Positions 51,901-63,900 of a stretch of DNA of 64,000 bases are shown here, piece after piece. Position 1 is the stretch's first letter, and every line of letters begins with the position of its first letter. Where the stretch lies: the NCBI GenBank assembly GCA_940671915.1, contig CALNVZ010002974.1, positions 36,670,483 through 36,734,482 on the forward strand. The letters run 5' to 3'. Origin of the DNA: Paracentrotus lividus. Lineage: Eukaryota; Echinodermata; Echinoidea; Camarodonta; Echinidae. Under the pieces are notes generated by a model. It worked only from the letters and a program-made list of their open reading frames with translations, was not told the DNA's origin and did no database searches. Position numbers and translations under genes: made by a program.

Positions 51901-54900
51901 GGATCGGTGACCCGCTCCGAGCTTACATCGGAGTTCTCGTTCACCCAACCCGGGCTGCCCGGGAGGCTTCTTCGTCTCGGCCGCCTACAGCGGATCCCGA
52001 GTCAGATTGGTCGGAGGAGGTTTTTGTTGGCTCCGAGTCGAAGTCTATTTCAGACTCTGTTGACACGGAAGCCGATCCGCATACCAGCACCTCGGCAGGA
52101 TTCTTCCTTCCCTCGGCTCGGAGGATTGGGCGATATATCTCGATTTGTAGAGATGCGTACTTCCATGTACCTCAGACTTGTCGTCTACCTGACGATTGGC
52201 TCGTAGTAGCCAACTCCAGGGAGCGGCTCCTTCTCCGACTCGCACACCAGTTTACCTGGGAGCCGAGTTGGATTTTGATCGGGAGCGCGCTGGTTCTAGA
52301 GTGTTGCGCAAAAGAGGAAGGGTTGCTCCCAGAAGGGCCCCTGCCCAGGTATTAGCGGATTTTTAATCCACCTTTTGACCGAAGGGCCGTTATCTCTTTC
52401 GACTTACGAGGCTATCGTCTTCTGCCATTTGCGGCATATTCACCCGACATGCGGTTTTATACGGGCTCTAACAGTACTAACTCCTCCCGAGTTTAAGCCG
52501 CTTGCTTAGGGTCTTTCCTTTTGCGAAGACCCTCAGTCTACTCCCTTTAGCTCCTTCTTTAGGATTGCCTAAGGTTTTTTTGGAGGCAGGCTTCGCCACC
52601 CCTCCTTTCGAGCCGTTGTCTGGAAGCATCGTTTCACCTGCTTGACAGTCTAAGACTGTCTTCTTTACTGGTGGCGGTGGCCTTTAGGCCACAGCACGAA
52701 GTTCAAATTTCGGTTGCCTTAGTGTTGTTGAGGGCCACATTCAGGTTCGAAAACTTCGGAGTACGTCTTTCGCCCCTGAACTCTTCATTTGGTCGAAGAA
52801 CACCACGACGCCTCTTCGCGGACCCGTGAGAGCTTCTCACCCCTACATGCTTCCTCCTTCTCTTTGCGTCCCAGAGGGCATAAGTCAATAATAAATTGTG
52901 CGCTTGTCGATCCGGTTAGGGCCCTTAAAAGGGTACACCTCTCCAGATCCGATTCTCGATCGTATTTAGAGCTGAAATTTAAACTCTTTCTTCTCACTTT
53001 TTGACAGATTCCTATCTGTACCCGTTTCCCTGACTCCATACTCCAGTTGGGTCGTCCTTGGATGGGACATTACATAAAGGCGTGCGAGGTCCCTCGATGC
53101 CTTGATTCGTCAGGAAGGGGCCCCCATAAGCCTTCTCCTGATGATACCAGTACAGGTATTCAGCGCTTCAATGTATCGTATCTGCGGGATGTTTAGTAAT
53201 AGCGACATATACATCACTCATATATACATTGGGCGCTCTTTGCAGGCTGTTTGCCCCAACTTGGGGATGTTTTGAAGGCAGCGTTTTCTGGCGCCCCTCT
53301 AGTTTTCCTTCATTTCATTTTTCCACGTGACGGTTTGCCAGCCTTACCGACTTATGGGCGATGGATACAGTGTTTTGGCTTGTTCTCAGGCGGGTTGTCG
53401 GCGGCCACCGCGAGACTAACTCTAAAGTCCTCTTATAGCCCCCCCCCCTCCTCCCCCCCCCCATGCCTCCGTTTTTGTAATTCCACGCATAGTTGGTGCT
53501 CGGCGAGTGTCTGGTCTCGTTTGGATACAGCAAGGTAAGAGAGAGGTCAATGTGGATTAATTTGAAAGTTAAATAAGTAAATTAGCACTAATTTTATTAT
53601 TTACTGAGATAATCACATGACCTCTCTTACCCGCCGCCGTCCCTCCGGCCCCAACCTTGTCCATTAATGACTCGAGTGTCGATGGATTGGGCTAGGTCAG
53701 AATGAAAGATTATAGTGCCTTCAGTGGTCTAGCGCCACCTCGTGTGTCCGGGGCAGCGCTGATGGGCAGGGATTATGCGAGGGGTAGGCCGGAAGTAGGA
53801 AAAATGGTTTGGTTAGGTCATTATTGTTGTTTCTGGTCNNNNNNNNNNNNNNNNNNNNNNNNNNNNNNNNNNNNNNNNNNNNNNNNNNNNNNNNNNNNNN
53901 NNNNNNNNNNNNNNNNNNNNNNNNNNNNNNNNNNNNNNNNNNNNNNNNNNNNNNNNNNNNNNNNNNNNNNNNNNNNNNNNNNNNNNNNNNNNNNNNNNNN
54001 NNNNNNNNNNNNNNNNNNNNNNNNNNNNNNNNNNNNNNNNNNNNNNNNNNNNNNNNNNNNNNNNNNNNNNNNNNNNNNNNNNNNNNNNNNNNNNNNNNNN
54101 NNNNNNNNNNNNNNNNNNNNNNNNNNNNNNNNNNNNNNNNNNNNNNNNNNNNNNNNNNNNNNNNNNNNNNNNNNNNNNNNNNNNNNNNNNNNNNNNNNNN
54201 NNNNNNNNNNNNNNNNNNNNNNNNNNNNNNNNNNNNNNNNNNNNNNNNNNNNNNNNNNNNNNNNNNNNNNNNNNNNNNNNNNNNNNNNNNNNNNNNNNNN
54301 NNNNNNNNNNNNNNNNNNNNNNNNNNNNNNNNNNNNNNNNNNNNNNNNNNNNNNNNNNNNNNNNNNNNNNNNNNNNNNNNNNNNNNNNNNNNNNNNNNNN
54401 NNNNNNNNNNNNNNNNNNNNNNNNNNNNNNNNNNNNNNNNNNNNNNNNNNNNNNNNNNNNNNNNNNNNNNATAGCATTGTTCTCGGGAACAAAAGCAAGG
54501 TAAGAGAGGGTCATGTGATTATCTCGTAAATAATAAAATTAGTGCTAATTTTACTAATCATAGGGAATACTTACAAGTAAATGTTTGCTCAATTTAATGG
54601 CATTATAATTCTACACTTATTTAGTTGCACATTACACAGTGAACCTGTATTATACAATTTGACCAACTCTTGGAAATTTTGTCCTTTATTTTTTATTCAA
54701 TGTATCTTGTGTTCATCAGTAGGAAAGAGGGTAGTTAATGAATTCTTTCACCTCTGACTTGATTCAGGTCCGATTTGCAGTTACCGTGGGTGTCCTGGAG
54801 AGGGTACTAACTGCACAGATCATGGTTACTGTGATACCCAGCGTCAAGAATGCAGCTGTAGGATGGGATGGAAGGGCCAAGGTTGTGATGTTCCTGATTG

Positions 54901-57900
54901 TATTGGAGAGCCAGATTGTGGAGGAAATGGTATGTATAGTTGTTCATTTGTAACCTGTCTGCATGTATGTCTATTTATACTAAAACAACATGCCTCTCTC
55001 CTTTAAAAACACTTACAGTGCTAGTTCTGCCTTATTCAACATAATTATACAAAGTTTCCCCTAAAACTTATGTATTACCAAGTACAAAGTAGGGGAGAGT
55101 GGGGTTAGTTGGAACACAGGGTTAGTTGAAACATTACAATTTTCTTTAACGGCTATAAATATATTTATGCAAATCTACCCTCAAGTTGTTGCTATTAGTA
55201 ACTGCCATCCACCACTTTTTAGACAGCACACATGTTTCAAGCCTCGTGAAGTTAGAAAGCAATGTTTGTTTTTTCACTCTCTGAGTAAATTTTGTCATTT
55301 TTACAAATGTTTTATTAACTCAGAGAAGATCATAAATTACGTTGGCCAGTTTTTGACTACCGTATTCTCTGTTATTTTCGCGCGATTAATTTTTCGCACT
55401 GAGCAGCCTCAAAGAATGTTCACAGGTTCTTGAATTTGCGCTGCATGTTTAAAAGCATGTAATTGAACCATCCCAATACATGCATAAAAAAGCAAGCTCA
55501 TATATTCGCGGGTTTTTAAATTCGCGGCTGCCGATCTTCGCGCGAAATCCGTGAAAATTAATGTATCGCGTATATTTCCACGTTTACAGAATAACAAACA
55601 GTTATATCAAGCTACAAAACAAAGTTAAATATATGACATGTTGTTGTCCCTTTTTTGTGCTGTAAGCTTACAAATGTCAAATAGGCATCTGGGGTTATAG
55701 TTGGAACATTTTGAACGGGGTTAGTTGGAACATGTACTAAGTAAATAGGTTTCAGCTGAATAAAAAAATAAAAATCATATAATTCAATTAAAGCCAAACT
55801 TGAGTTCTTACCGCCAAAATAATTTGAGACTAATCTCTAAGATATGTCCTCACATTGTTCCATTGACATATACATATGCCAACACAAGATTATATTCACG
55901 TTTCGATAATGATTTCAGAAGAACTATTGAAAAAATATTGAAGCAGTCCGTCAAATTGAGACTTGGAGTAGACCGCTATATCGCCACAAGTCACGGCACA
56001 ACACACACACACACAGATCCGGTGCGAATCACGTGCACATGATATACCCGTAGACTTTCCACGTGGCCGTGTTAATCACGCATGTGCGTGGACGGGCCGT
56101 CGAGATACAGAAATTATGCTAATTTTGCTCTTTTCCCAGCAAATACGCAATTTTCTGTAAATTCCTTTGGTGTGTAGTATTTATTTCCTATGCTTGAGAT
56201 TCTGGTATGAACAAGAATTTTTGATTATTTCATCATTACTACTACTTCTTATACCTGTATATTAGTGCACATTGGACAATTTTATTTTGGTTTAAACAAA
56301 ATATATTGCAGAATGCTATTTCACAGGACTTCAGAATTTCTGTTTGTGACTAGATGCTATTAAGTGTATAATAAAACGTGAAGTACAAAAAAAATTGAAC
56401 ACCAACCTTTAATATTTTAATTGGAATCGATAAAGCAAGTTAGCTGAACCCATGCACTAATGTTGTACGTAGTTTAAATATAATTCTAAAGATACCACGC
56501 ACAATGTTTCAACTTACCCCATACCTTGTTCCAACTAACCCCGTGTGTGGGGTTAGTTGGAACACTTGACATGGTCTTGTTGAAGATGGATTTTTTTCGG
56601 AACCATCACTAAGTTTAAGAATTTTATGGGGTATATTTGTAGCATACAAATATACACTCAAGCTGATTGTTTATTGTTTCTTGAAATAAATCCCCTTTTG
56701 TTTTACGGCCATTTTTGTGAAAAATGTTCCATATAACCCCGCTCTCCCCTAATATCTTGTGATATATCTCTTGAATTTTTAGCAACCAAATACACAATGT
56801 AGCGACTTATTTGTGGTGTTGGCCCTACAGATTGTTATGATATCAATTTTCAGGAAGTACAATAAGATTTATAGCCTATTCACCTCTTCTTTTGTCAGGT
56901 TACTGCAATGGATCTTACAACCCTGTGCCTCAGTGCGACTGCTACAACGGCTGGATAGGAGGGTCATGCATTGTCCCTTGCATCAACGGAACCCAACATC
57001 CTTCAGATCCCAACCAATGTGTGTGTCACCCTTGTTATGGTGGGTTAAGCTGTGATTTAGAATGCAATAATAGAGGGGGCTGTTCAGAAGACGATGTCTG
57101 TTTGTGTGACCAGTTCTTCAAGGGGTCGCTGTGCGAAGACTTTGACTGTCCTGGAGAGCCAGACTGCTCGGATAGAGGCTCCTGCATCTTCAGAGATGAA
57201 GAAGCTTTCTGCCTCTGTGATCCTGGATTCACATCAGGAAACTGCAGTGAACTTGTGTGCCCTGGACAACCTCCGTGCTCTGGCTTTGGTGAGAATTTTA
57301 ACATCATTTTATTCTTATGCTTTATTTCTAGTTTACACAGTGCCAATTCTTCTGGTCCCTATTTCACTTTTCAGACAGATCTTGTATCCATAATGCTGTT
57401 GCATATAAAACGTACTTATATAACAACTTTGCAACTTAACGGTAACTTTCGTGAAATACTGACTTTTGACTGGCTGTTCAGTACCTTTACAATATAAGTT
57501 ACATGTAAATACAATTGGTGGCAAAAGTATTATGATAGCAACTGTTTCTGCAATGGCGCCCATGTCATAAATCCTTTTTGTCCCACGATGCTCCAACAGA
57601 AGTGGTTTTTATTCAATCTGCAATTTGTATGAATTTATGTCCCTCCCTCCAGAAACTGATTTTCATCATACAACTTTATGGTAGTGTTTCCAAGTTTCAT
57701 TCCATGAGAGCCACTCGTGGGGGCTGGCTGTTAAAATAAATTGTTGCTGGTGACAAAGTGTCATATTGCCTTTACAAGATTATAGCCTTTGTGTATTGTT
57801 TAATGTTTGTTACTATGGACTCTTTATCGTATTGCCTAATACAAAATGCATGTTTCTTTCTGTTTCATTCCAGGGACATGTACCCTGATCGGTGACACGC

Positions 57901-60900
57901 CCCTCTGTATCTGCAAACATGGGTTTGATGGTGATGCCTGTCAGACCTGTCGTCCTCGCTTCACAGGAGATACCTGTGACAGTTGCATCAGTGGCTACAT
58001 CGGTTACAACACCAGCTGCAGTATCTACTGTCTGCATGGCTATGCTTCTGAGACAGGAGGGACTGAATGCGAGTGCTATGATGATGATGAGCACGGTCAT
58101 TGGAGTGGAGAGAGCTGTCTTCAGTGTATGGATGGATTCGCCTTGCCTGACTGTAGATATTGTGCGGGAAGTAAGTACAACTGGAATGGTTCAAGAACTC
58201 TTTGGTTTTAAATTCTAAAGATTAAATGGAAGCAATTTATATCCTTGTAGTAAAGCATCATGGCAGGTCCAGTGGAATTTATTGCTACAGAACCAAACTT
58301 CTACAATGTACATCTCACCAGGGTAAGGATATTATTGAAGTACAGTCCTCCGTTCCTGTTTTAACGAGGTATTCTACCAAGCCAACTACTGTACAAGTGT
58401 TTTTTTTTTCGCGTACAGATATTTTCGCGGGATGTTAAATTCGTGGTCGGCAAAATCTGGAATTAAAAGTAACTAGAACTATAGGTATTCCATCTTTTCC
58501 TATTTGAAAAACGAGACATTATATTTATAAACAGACAGTAAAGTGGAATAAAGACTTACTACCTGAATTTATTTGACCTACATACCAGTCATCCACCCAT
58601 CGCGCTGTATCATTGTGTGTGCTATAGCGCTGCAAAGACAACTCTGCTCTGCGAGCGCATGGAGTTCAAAACATTTTCTATCGTTAATAAATTTGTGGTA
58701 CTGCTCGAAATCTCTTCACGCGATGTTAAATTCGCGGTCGCATCCCAATTCGCGAAAATGAAACCTTCGCAAAAGAAACCACTTATAAAATATGTTATTA
58801 TCTATAAAATTTTTCCTGTTCAGCATAACATGACCATTATCTAGTATTTATTCTTATTGTACTTGTAATCTCCTAGACTACGTTGGTGATTGCAGTATTG
58901 CATGCATCGAGGGTCAAGGTACTTACTCCGATGACCAGGATGGGTCAGGAGGTGAGGGCGCCCTTCAACCAATCCTGCAGTGTGTGACACCTAGGAATAG
59001 CACCTTTGATGGTGTTGCCTGGTTTGGCTATGAGAACCTGAACACTCACAATGTCTACCTTCCTATTGGCCCTGCCAATCACTTTGATTTCCATGACAAT
59101 GGAGGCCAACCAACTAAATTCAAGCCAGGGCGCCACTACAGTTCAGCCAGAATTACGTAAGAAATATGTTCTTGATTCCTATTTACTATATGTACTATAT
59201 GTATTTCTTATTCTCTTCACTCCTTCTCTCCTCCTTTTCTCCATTGCGCCTCGAGCAATCCTCAAAGTGGATTTGGCGCATTACAAATCTTATGTATTAT
59301 TATGATTATAATCGTTAAATGAAGTACATATTTTTTTTTTGCCAAAGTCTAAAAAATGTTTGGAGACCTGTATCTTAAAATGGTTTTACCTTAGCTCCCA
59401 AGGTTACGACACATACCTTAGTTAGAGCTATCAATAATATCATATGCAGACAAACCTGCTTCCCCTGCCATTTGCTCTGTTGTTATATTTGCATTTTATT
59501 GGTGTCGTTTTAGGCGGCATATCGCAAACATGTATTGCCAAGATTGAAATGAGGTATGCTTTGGAAATTATGTCTTTGTCATCTACATTTTTTCATTTCA
59601 TCCTGTTTTCTTAGGTTTGGTGATAAGGAATCAGCAACATGGTTCTTATCGTACAGTCCTTCAAACACACAGTTCATAGAGACTGCCTCAGTGCTAAACA
59701 GTAATGTTCGTCTGTGCACATCACAAGATGAAGACATGGCTCTAGTAAGTTAATGGGGATGGAAATATGTCATATAAACTAGATATTTCTTTGATATATA
59801 GTCCAATATTTTTTTTTGTATCTTCATACATTTAAATGTATCTCAGTACTTTTATGTATTAATACCTTTTGATAAAGTACGTAAATATGATGTAGGAAAC
59901 ATGCATGTGTACTAATATTAAACATGATAAATGTTAGTCAATCTTTTCATACAACATGAACATATTTTATTTGCTTACCCTGAAATAATTTTGGCTAGAA
60001 CATTAACAATTTAGAAAATGGAATAATTTTTATTTGAATTAGATACGTCCAAAACTCTTGATCATTTCATGCAACATATTTTTAACCAGGAATCAAATTT
60101 CAATAGTGTGGTATTTCTAATCGTAAATGTAAATATTATGATACATTTTATTTCTTACCATATTTTTTTTTATAATACTAATACTTTCCTGTCATTTTAT
60201 TACAGGAGGCCCAACTGCAATCAGTGAATGATAATCATTGCATCTGCAACCATGGGTTCTGGGGATCAGCCTGCCAGTATGAGTGCATGGGAGGGTCAAG
60301 TAACCCTTGCTTTGGCAACGGAATCTGCAACTCAACATCAGGATTGTGTCAGTGTAATAGTGCTGTTGAACAGGCTCCTGCGAACTGTACCTTATGTTCT
60401 GATGGAAGATTTGGCATAGATTGTTCTGTGGCGTCATGTACTAGGCTTGAAGATGAGAATGGAATGCGCTTCGCAGCTGCATACGGACCTGGACACTTCA
60501 CAACATTTGATGGATCATCGTACAGCTATCGCGGGGAAGGGGAGCATTACTTGATAAATGGTACTGTGGAGTTACAGGCTAGATTAGTACCATGCATACA
60601 AGCAAAGGCAGCAACCTGCATCAATTCATTAGCTTTTTCTGCGGGAGGTGGAAAAGCAGTAGTCATCCATGGAGGTTACACTGACGAAGATCTCGAGTTC
60701 AAGACCTGGATTGATGGAGCGTTGAGAAGCATAGAAAGAGATCTCCTGCTTGGCCATGGATTTTATATAAGTCACCTTTCGTATGACCACTATCTGATTT
60801 ACAAAACTGGCCTAATGGACATTGATGTTCACATCAGAGGGCGTTACATTGATGTCTTTATCAAATCAACAGCTGCTGCCTGTATTGATACACATGGACT

Positions 60901-63900
60901 CCTAAGTACTTGCAATTCAAACCCCTATGATGACTTTGTCCTATCTGACGGAAGCCGTCTTGACTTGCACAGAAGTAGTGTTAATCCTTTAAGTCAAGAC
61001 ACCATTCACAATGTATTTGGACCATCTTGGAAGATTAGAGACTCTTTCATCCTGTCACCAATTTATCTGCATGGCGATTACCAAGAAGTTCATGATGTGG
61101 AGGGCTCAGATGCAGGATATGCCCTTTACTTTGAAGATTCCTCTGTGAAATCAACTGGCCAAATCAACACTTTTACAGGACCAGACGTCACATTTGAACT
61201 CAATCTAAAGTCAGCAGAAGTATCTCCAGATTGCTCTGTAGTCTTCTCATATTCTCTTAAAGATACCTCGGGATTACTGTTGTGCAACAACTTTCTCACA
61301 ATTTCAATTGGCCCTCATTATGTCATACCATTCAGTATTGAGCTTCAGGTCGACACTTGGTATCAGATCTCTACGCTTTGGCTTAAATCGGTGGAAAGGC
61401 TTCAGTTGTATGCCTTATCTGATTCTTCATTTCAAACAGATTTCTTTGTAGTCAATGCCAACCATTCTGAGTTTCTTGATCCAGGTGGAGCCTTGGTGTT
61501 TGGACAATGGCAACTACCACCGGGTTATAATGGGCCATTTTTGTATGGAGGCTTCTCTGGATGGTTAGATGAAGTCAAGATCTGGAACTCTTACTATTTT
61601 GAAAGTGATATAAGGTCTCGTTTTGGTGTTGCTGCAGATGTCGCAGATTCAGCTCTGTCCAGTTACTGGATGATGAATGAAGGCCAAGGATCAGTGATCA
61701 AGGATGCGAAGTCAGTAATCACAATGACAATGCTCCCAGAAATGTGGAATCCACCTCAGTGGCAGTTCTCTTCATCTACTGTTCGTAGATCCAGTATTTC
61801 AACAATCAAAAGTATTTATGACCCTGCCTGGTTCGATTCATCTATCCAAGTTACTGCAGAAGACTTCTGCTCTAGTATCATTACTGATAGTATTTCATCA
61901 CCCTTTAGCATTTGCTCAAGTCTGCAGATTACATCCTACTATGCAGAACTATGTGCTGCAGATACGGCTCTCTACGATACAATCTCCCATTCCATGGAGG
62001 TTATTATTGCTTATTCTACACATTGTAGATCTATTCTAAATCTGGAAGATTCTCCTGCACAGTCGTACTGCAACTATTTCCAAGGAAGGCGCTTTCCTGA
62101 CTGGATAGGTGAATCGTGCAACATTCCATGCTTATCTGGAGCAGGGCAATACAACTGCACCTGCTACACTGGCTATTGGGGTGAAGCTTGTGAGCAAACC
62201 TGCCCAGGAGGTGGTGGCTCATTTTCATGTGGAGGTGTCGGTGTATGTCTTTCAGACAATGGTGATTGTGACTGTCCGCTGTCCTATGATCCATCAACAA
62301 ATTGTTCCTCATGCAACTTTGGATGGTCTGGAAAGGACTGCTCAGTGACTACTGTGAACAGTACAAACATAGTTAAGCCTGTCTGTACCATGTTTGGGTC
62401 TGGACGCATTGTAACCTATGATGGACTCACATTGACTCTAGACAGTCCTGGTGAATACCATTTAACTCGGGTTGGAAACATTGATGTGTATGTCAGACAT
62501 ACTCCACAGCCCGATCTGTCATCGAGGATAACCTCCATTTGGTTGATGCTGGCAGAAACCAGTTTAACGTTTCAAGTTTCTGCATCGGGTGATGGATCAG
62601 TAACACTGTACTTGGATGAAGAATCTTTTACCCCATTATCAGACACAATTTTTCCATCTGGACATATCCTCCACATATCTTACGATAGTTATGAGGTGTA
62701 TGACAACAACAGTGTTGTGGTCATTGTACGTCATCAGACATATCTTGACATCCAGGTAACAACCACTTTTGAAACTTGCAGGAATTTGACTTTGACAAGA
62801 GCTTTTATCGGTGGTAACTGTGACAAAGACCCATCCAATGATATTCATATCAGTTTGAATGAATCTATTGACCCAGCAGATATAAGTTATGATATCATAA
62901 ATGGGCCATGGGCTAAGTATATAAGGCTGCCTGTTGACTTTCCAACAAAGTTTAGGTATCACTTTGACAATCACATCGATGCACAAGACTTGACACCTGG
63001 TGGATACGGATTATACTTCAATAATTCAAGATGTATTAGCAATCAACTGTCCGATGTTATTTTCAGTGAGGACCTTGATGTGACCATTGAATTCCTGTTC
63101 TTTCCCTTTGACAGTGAACCAGGTTGTTTGTTCTCATACCTGGACCTCTCTGGTAGCAATTTCTTGGCTGTGACCATTGATATAACCTTACACATTCATG
63201 CATCTTCATCTCCGGTCATTGATACAGGCATCCAACCTGACATTGGTCACTGGGGTTTCATATCCTTAGCATATCACAGAGAAATAGGAGGCTGTACCAT
63301 TGTTTATGTGAGCAACAACCAAAATATGAGTGGGGGGTCATTTGATATCGGGACAGGATACTTCTTAACAGGAAGTAATGTTGCTTTTGGCACCTGGCAA
63401 AGCAATTCAGATTTTGAATACCCATATGCAACTGCATTCCAGGGTCACATGGACGAAATTCGAATTTGGAAAAGAACATTTGATCTGACAACAATATGGC
63501 ATAATGTAAACCTTAACATCGAAAGTGAAACTTCTGAGCTTGTCGCTCTTTGGAAGTTTAATGAAGGAGAAGGAACAAAGGCCACAGACATAATCAGCCA
63601 AACTCAACTCCAGTTTTCAAACAATGAAGGACCATTCTTTGCACTTTGTGGTGCCCCAATTGATTCTAGTGCCAAAACATTTAACTACCTTGAGGTTTAC
63701 AACAGATACAAAAGTTCAGATTCAAAACAAGAAATATATGACCATTGTGCAGAAATAATCTTTGATTTAGACTTGATTTATGCATGCAGTTTTTTAGGTA
63801 GTTCTGTTTCTCAGTTTTTCCTGCAGAATTGCTTCTATGACTCCTCTCTATCCCCAGACAATCTTTTATCATATGTAAATGCAAGACTTTACTCCTCGTA

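Larger units (their letters stand above)
48545..54559 (+). mobile_element. DIRS-like (tyrosine recombinase) retroelement, broken, with an assembly gap
   Basis: The left end (AATAATCACATGACCCTCTC, then TTACCTTGCTTTTGTTCCC, and ACGAGGTGGCGCTAGACCACT near 48670) is inverted at the right: AGTGGTCTAGCGCCACCTCGT near 53724 and GGGAACAAAAGCAAGGTAAG at 54484. Just inside the right end, about 53530-53635, lies a segment matching both termini in turn, like the internal complementary region of DIRS elements. Plus-strand sequence near 52100-52350 has DAYFHVPQTC and DDWLVVANSRERLL, resembling the reverse transcriptase of DIRS elements. Near 52610-52690 there is a stretch like the SLKTVFLLA.AS segment of their tyrosine recombinase. 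It lies in a host intron, same strand. Broken, many breaks; 632 bp are N. Confidence 0.75.

Noticed and set aside
49754-51910. Several long overlapping proline- and arginine-rich open frames on both strands
   Set aside because: They lie inside the DIRS-like element and reflect GC-rich tandem repeats. They are not host genes.
53702-54529. Open frames running through the N gap
   Set aside because: Frames over N carry no information.
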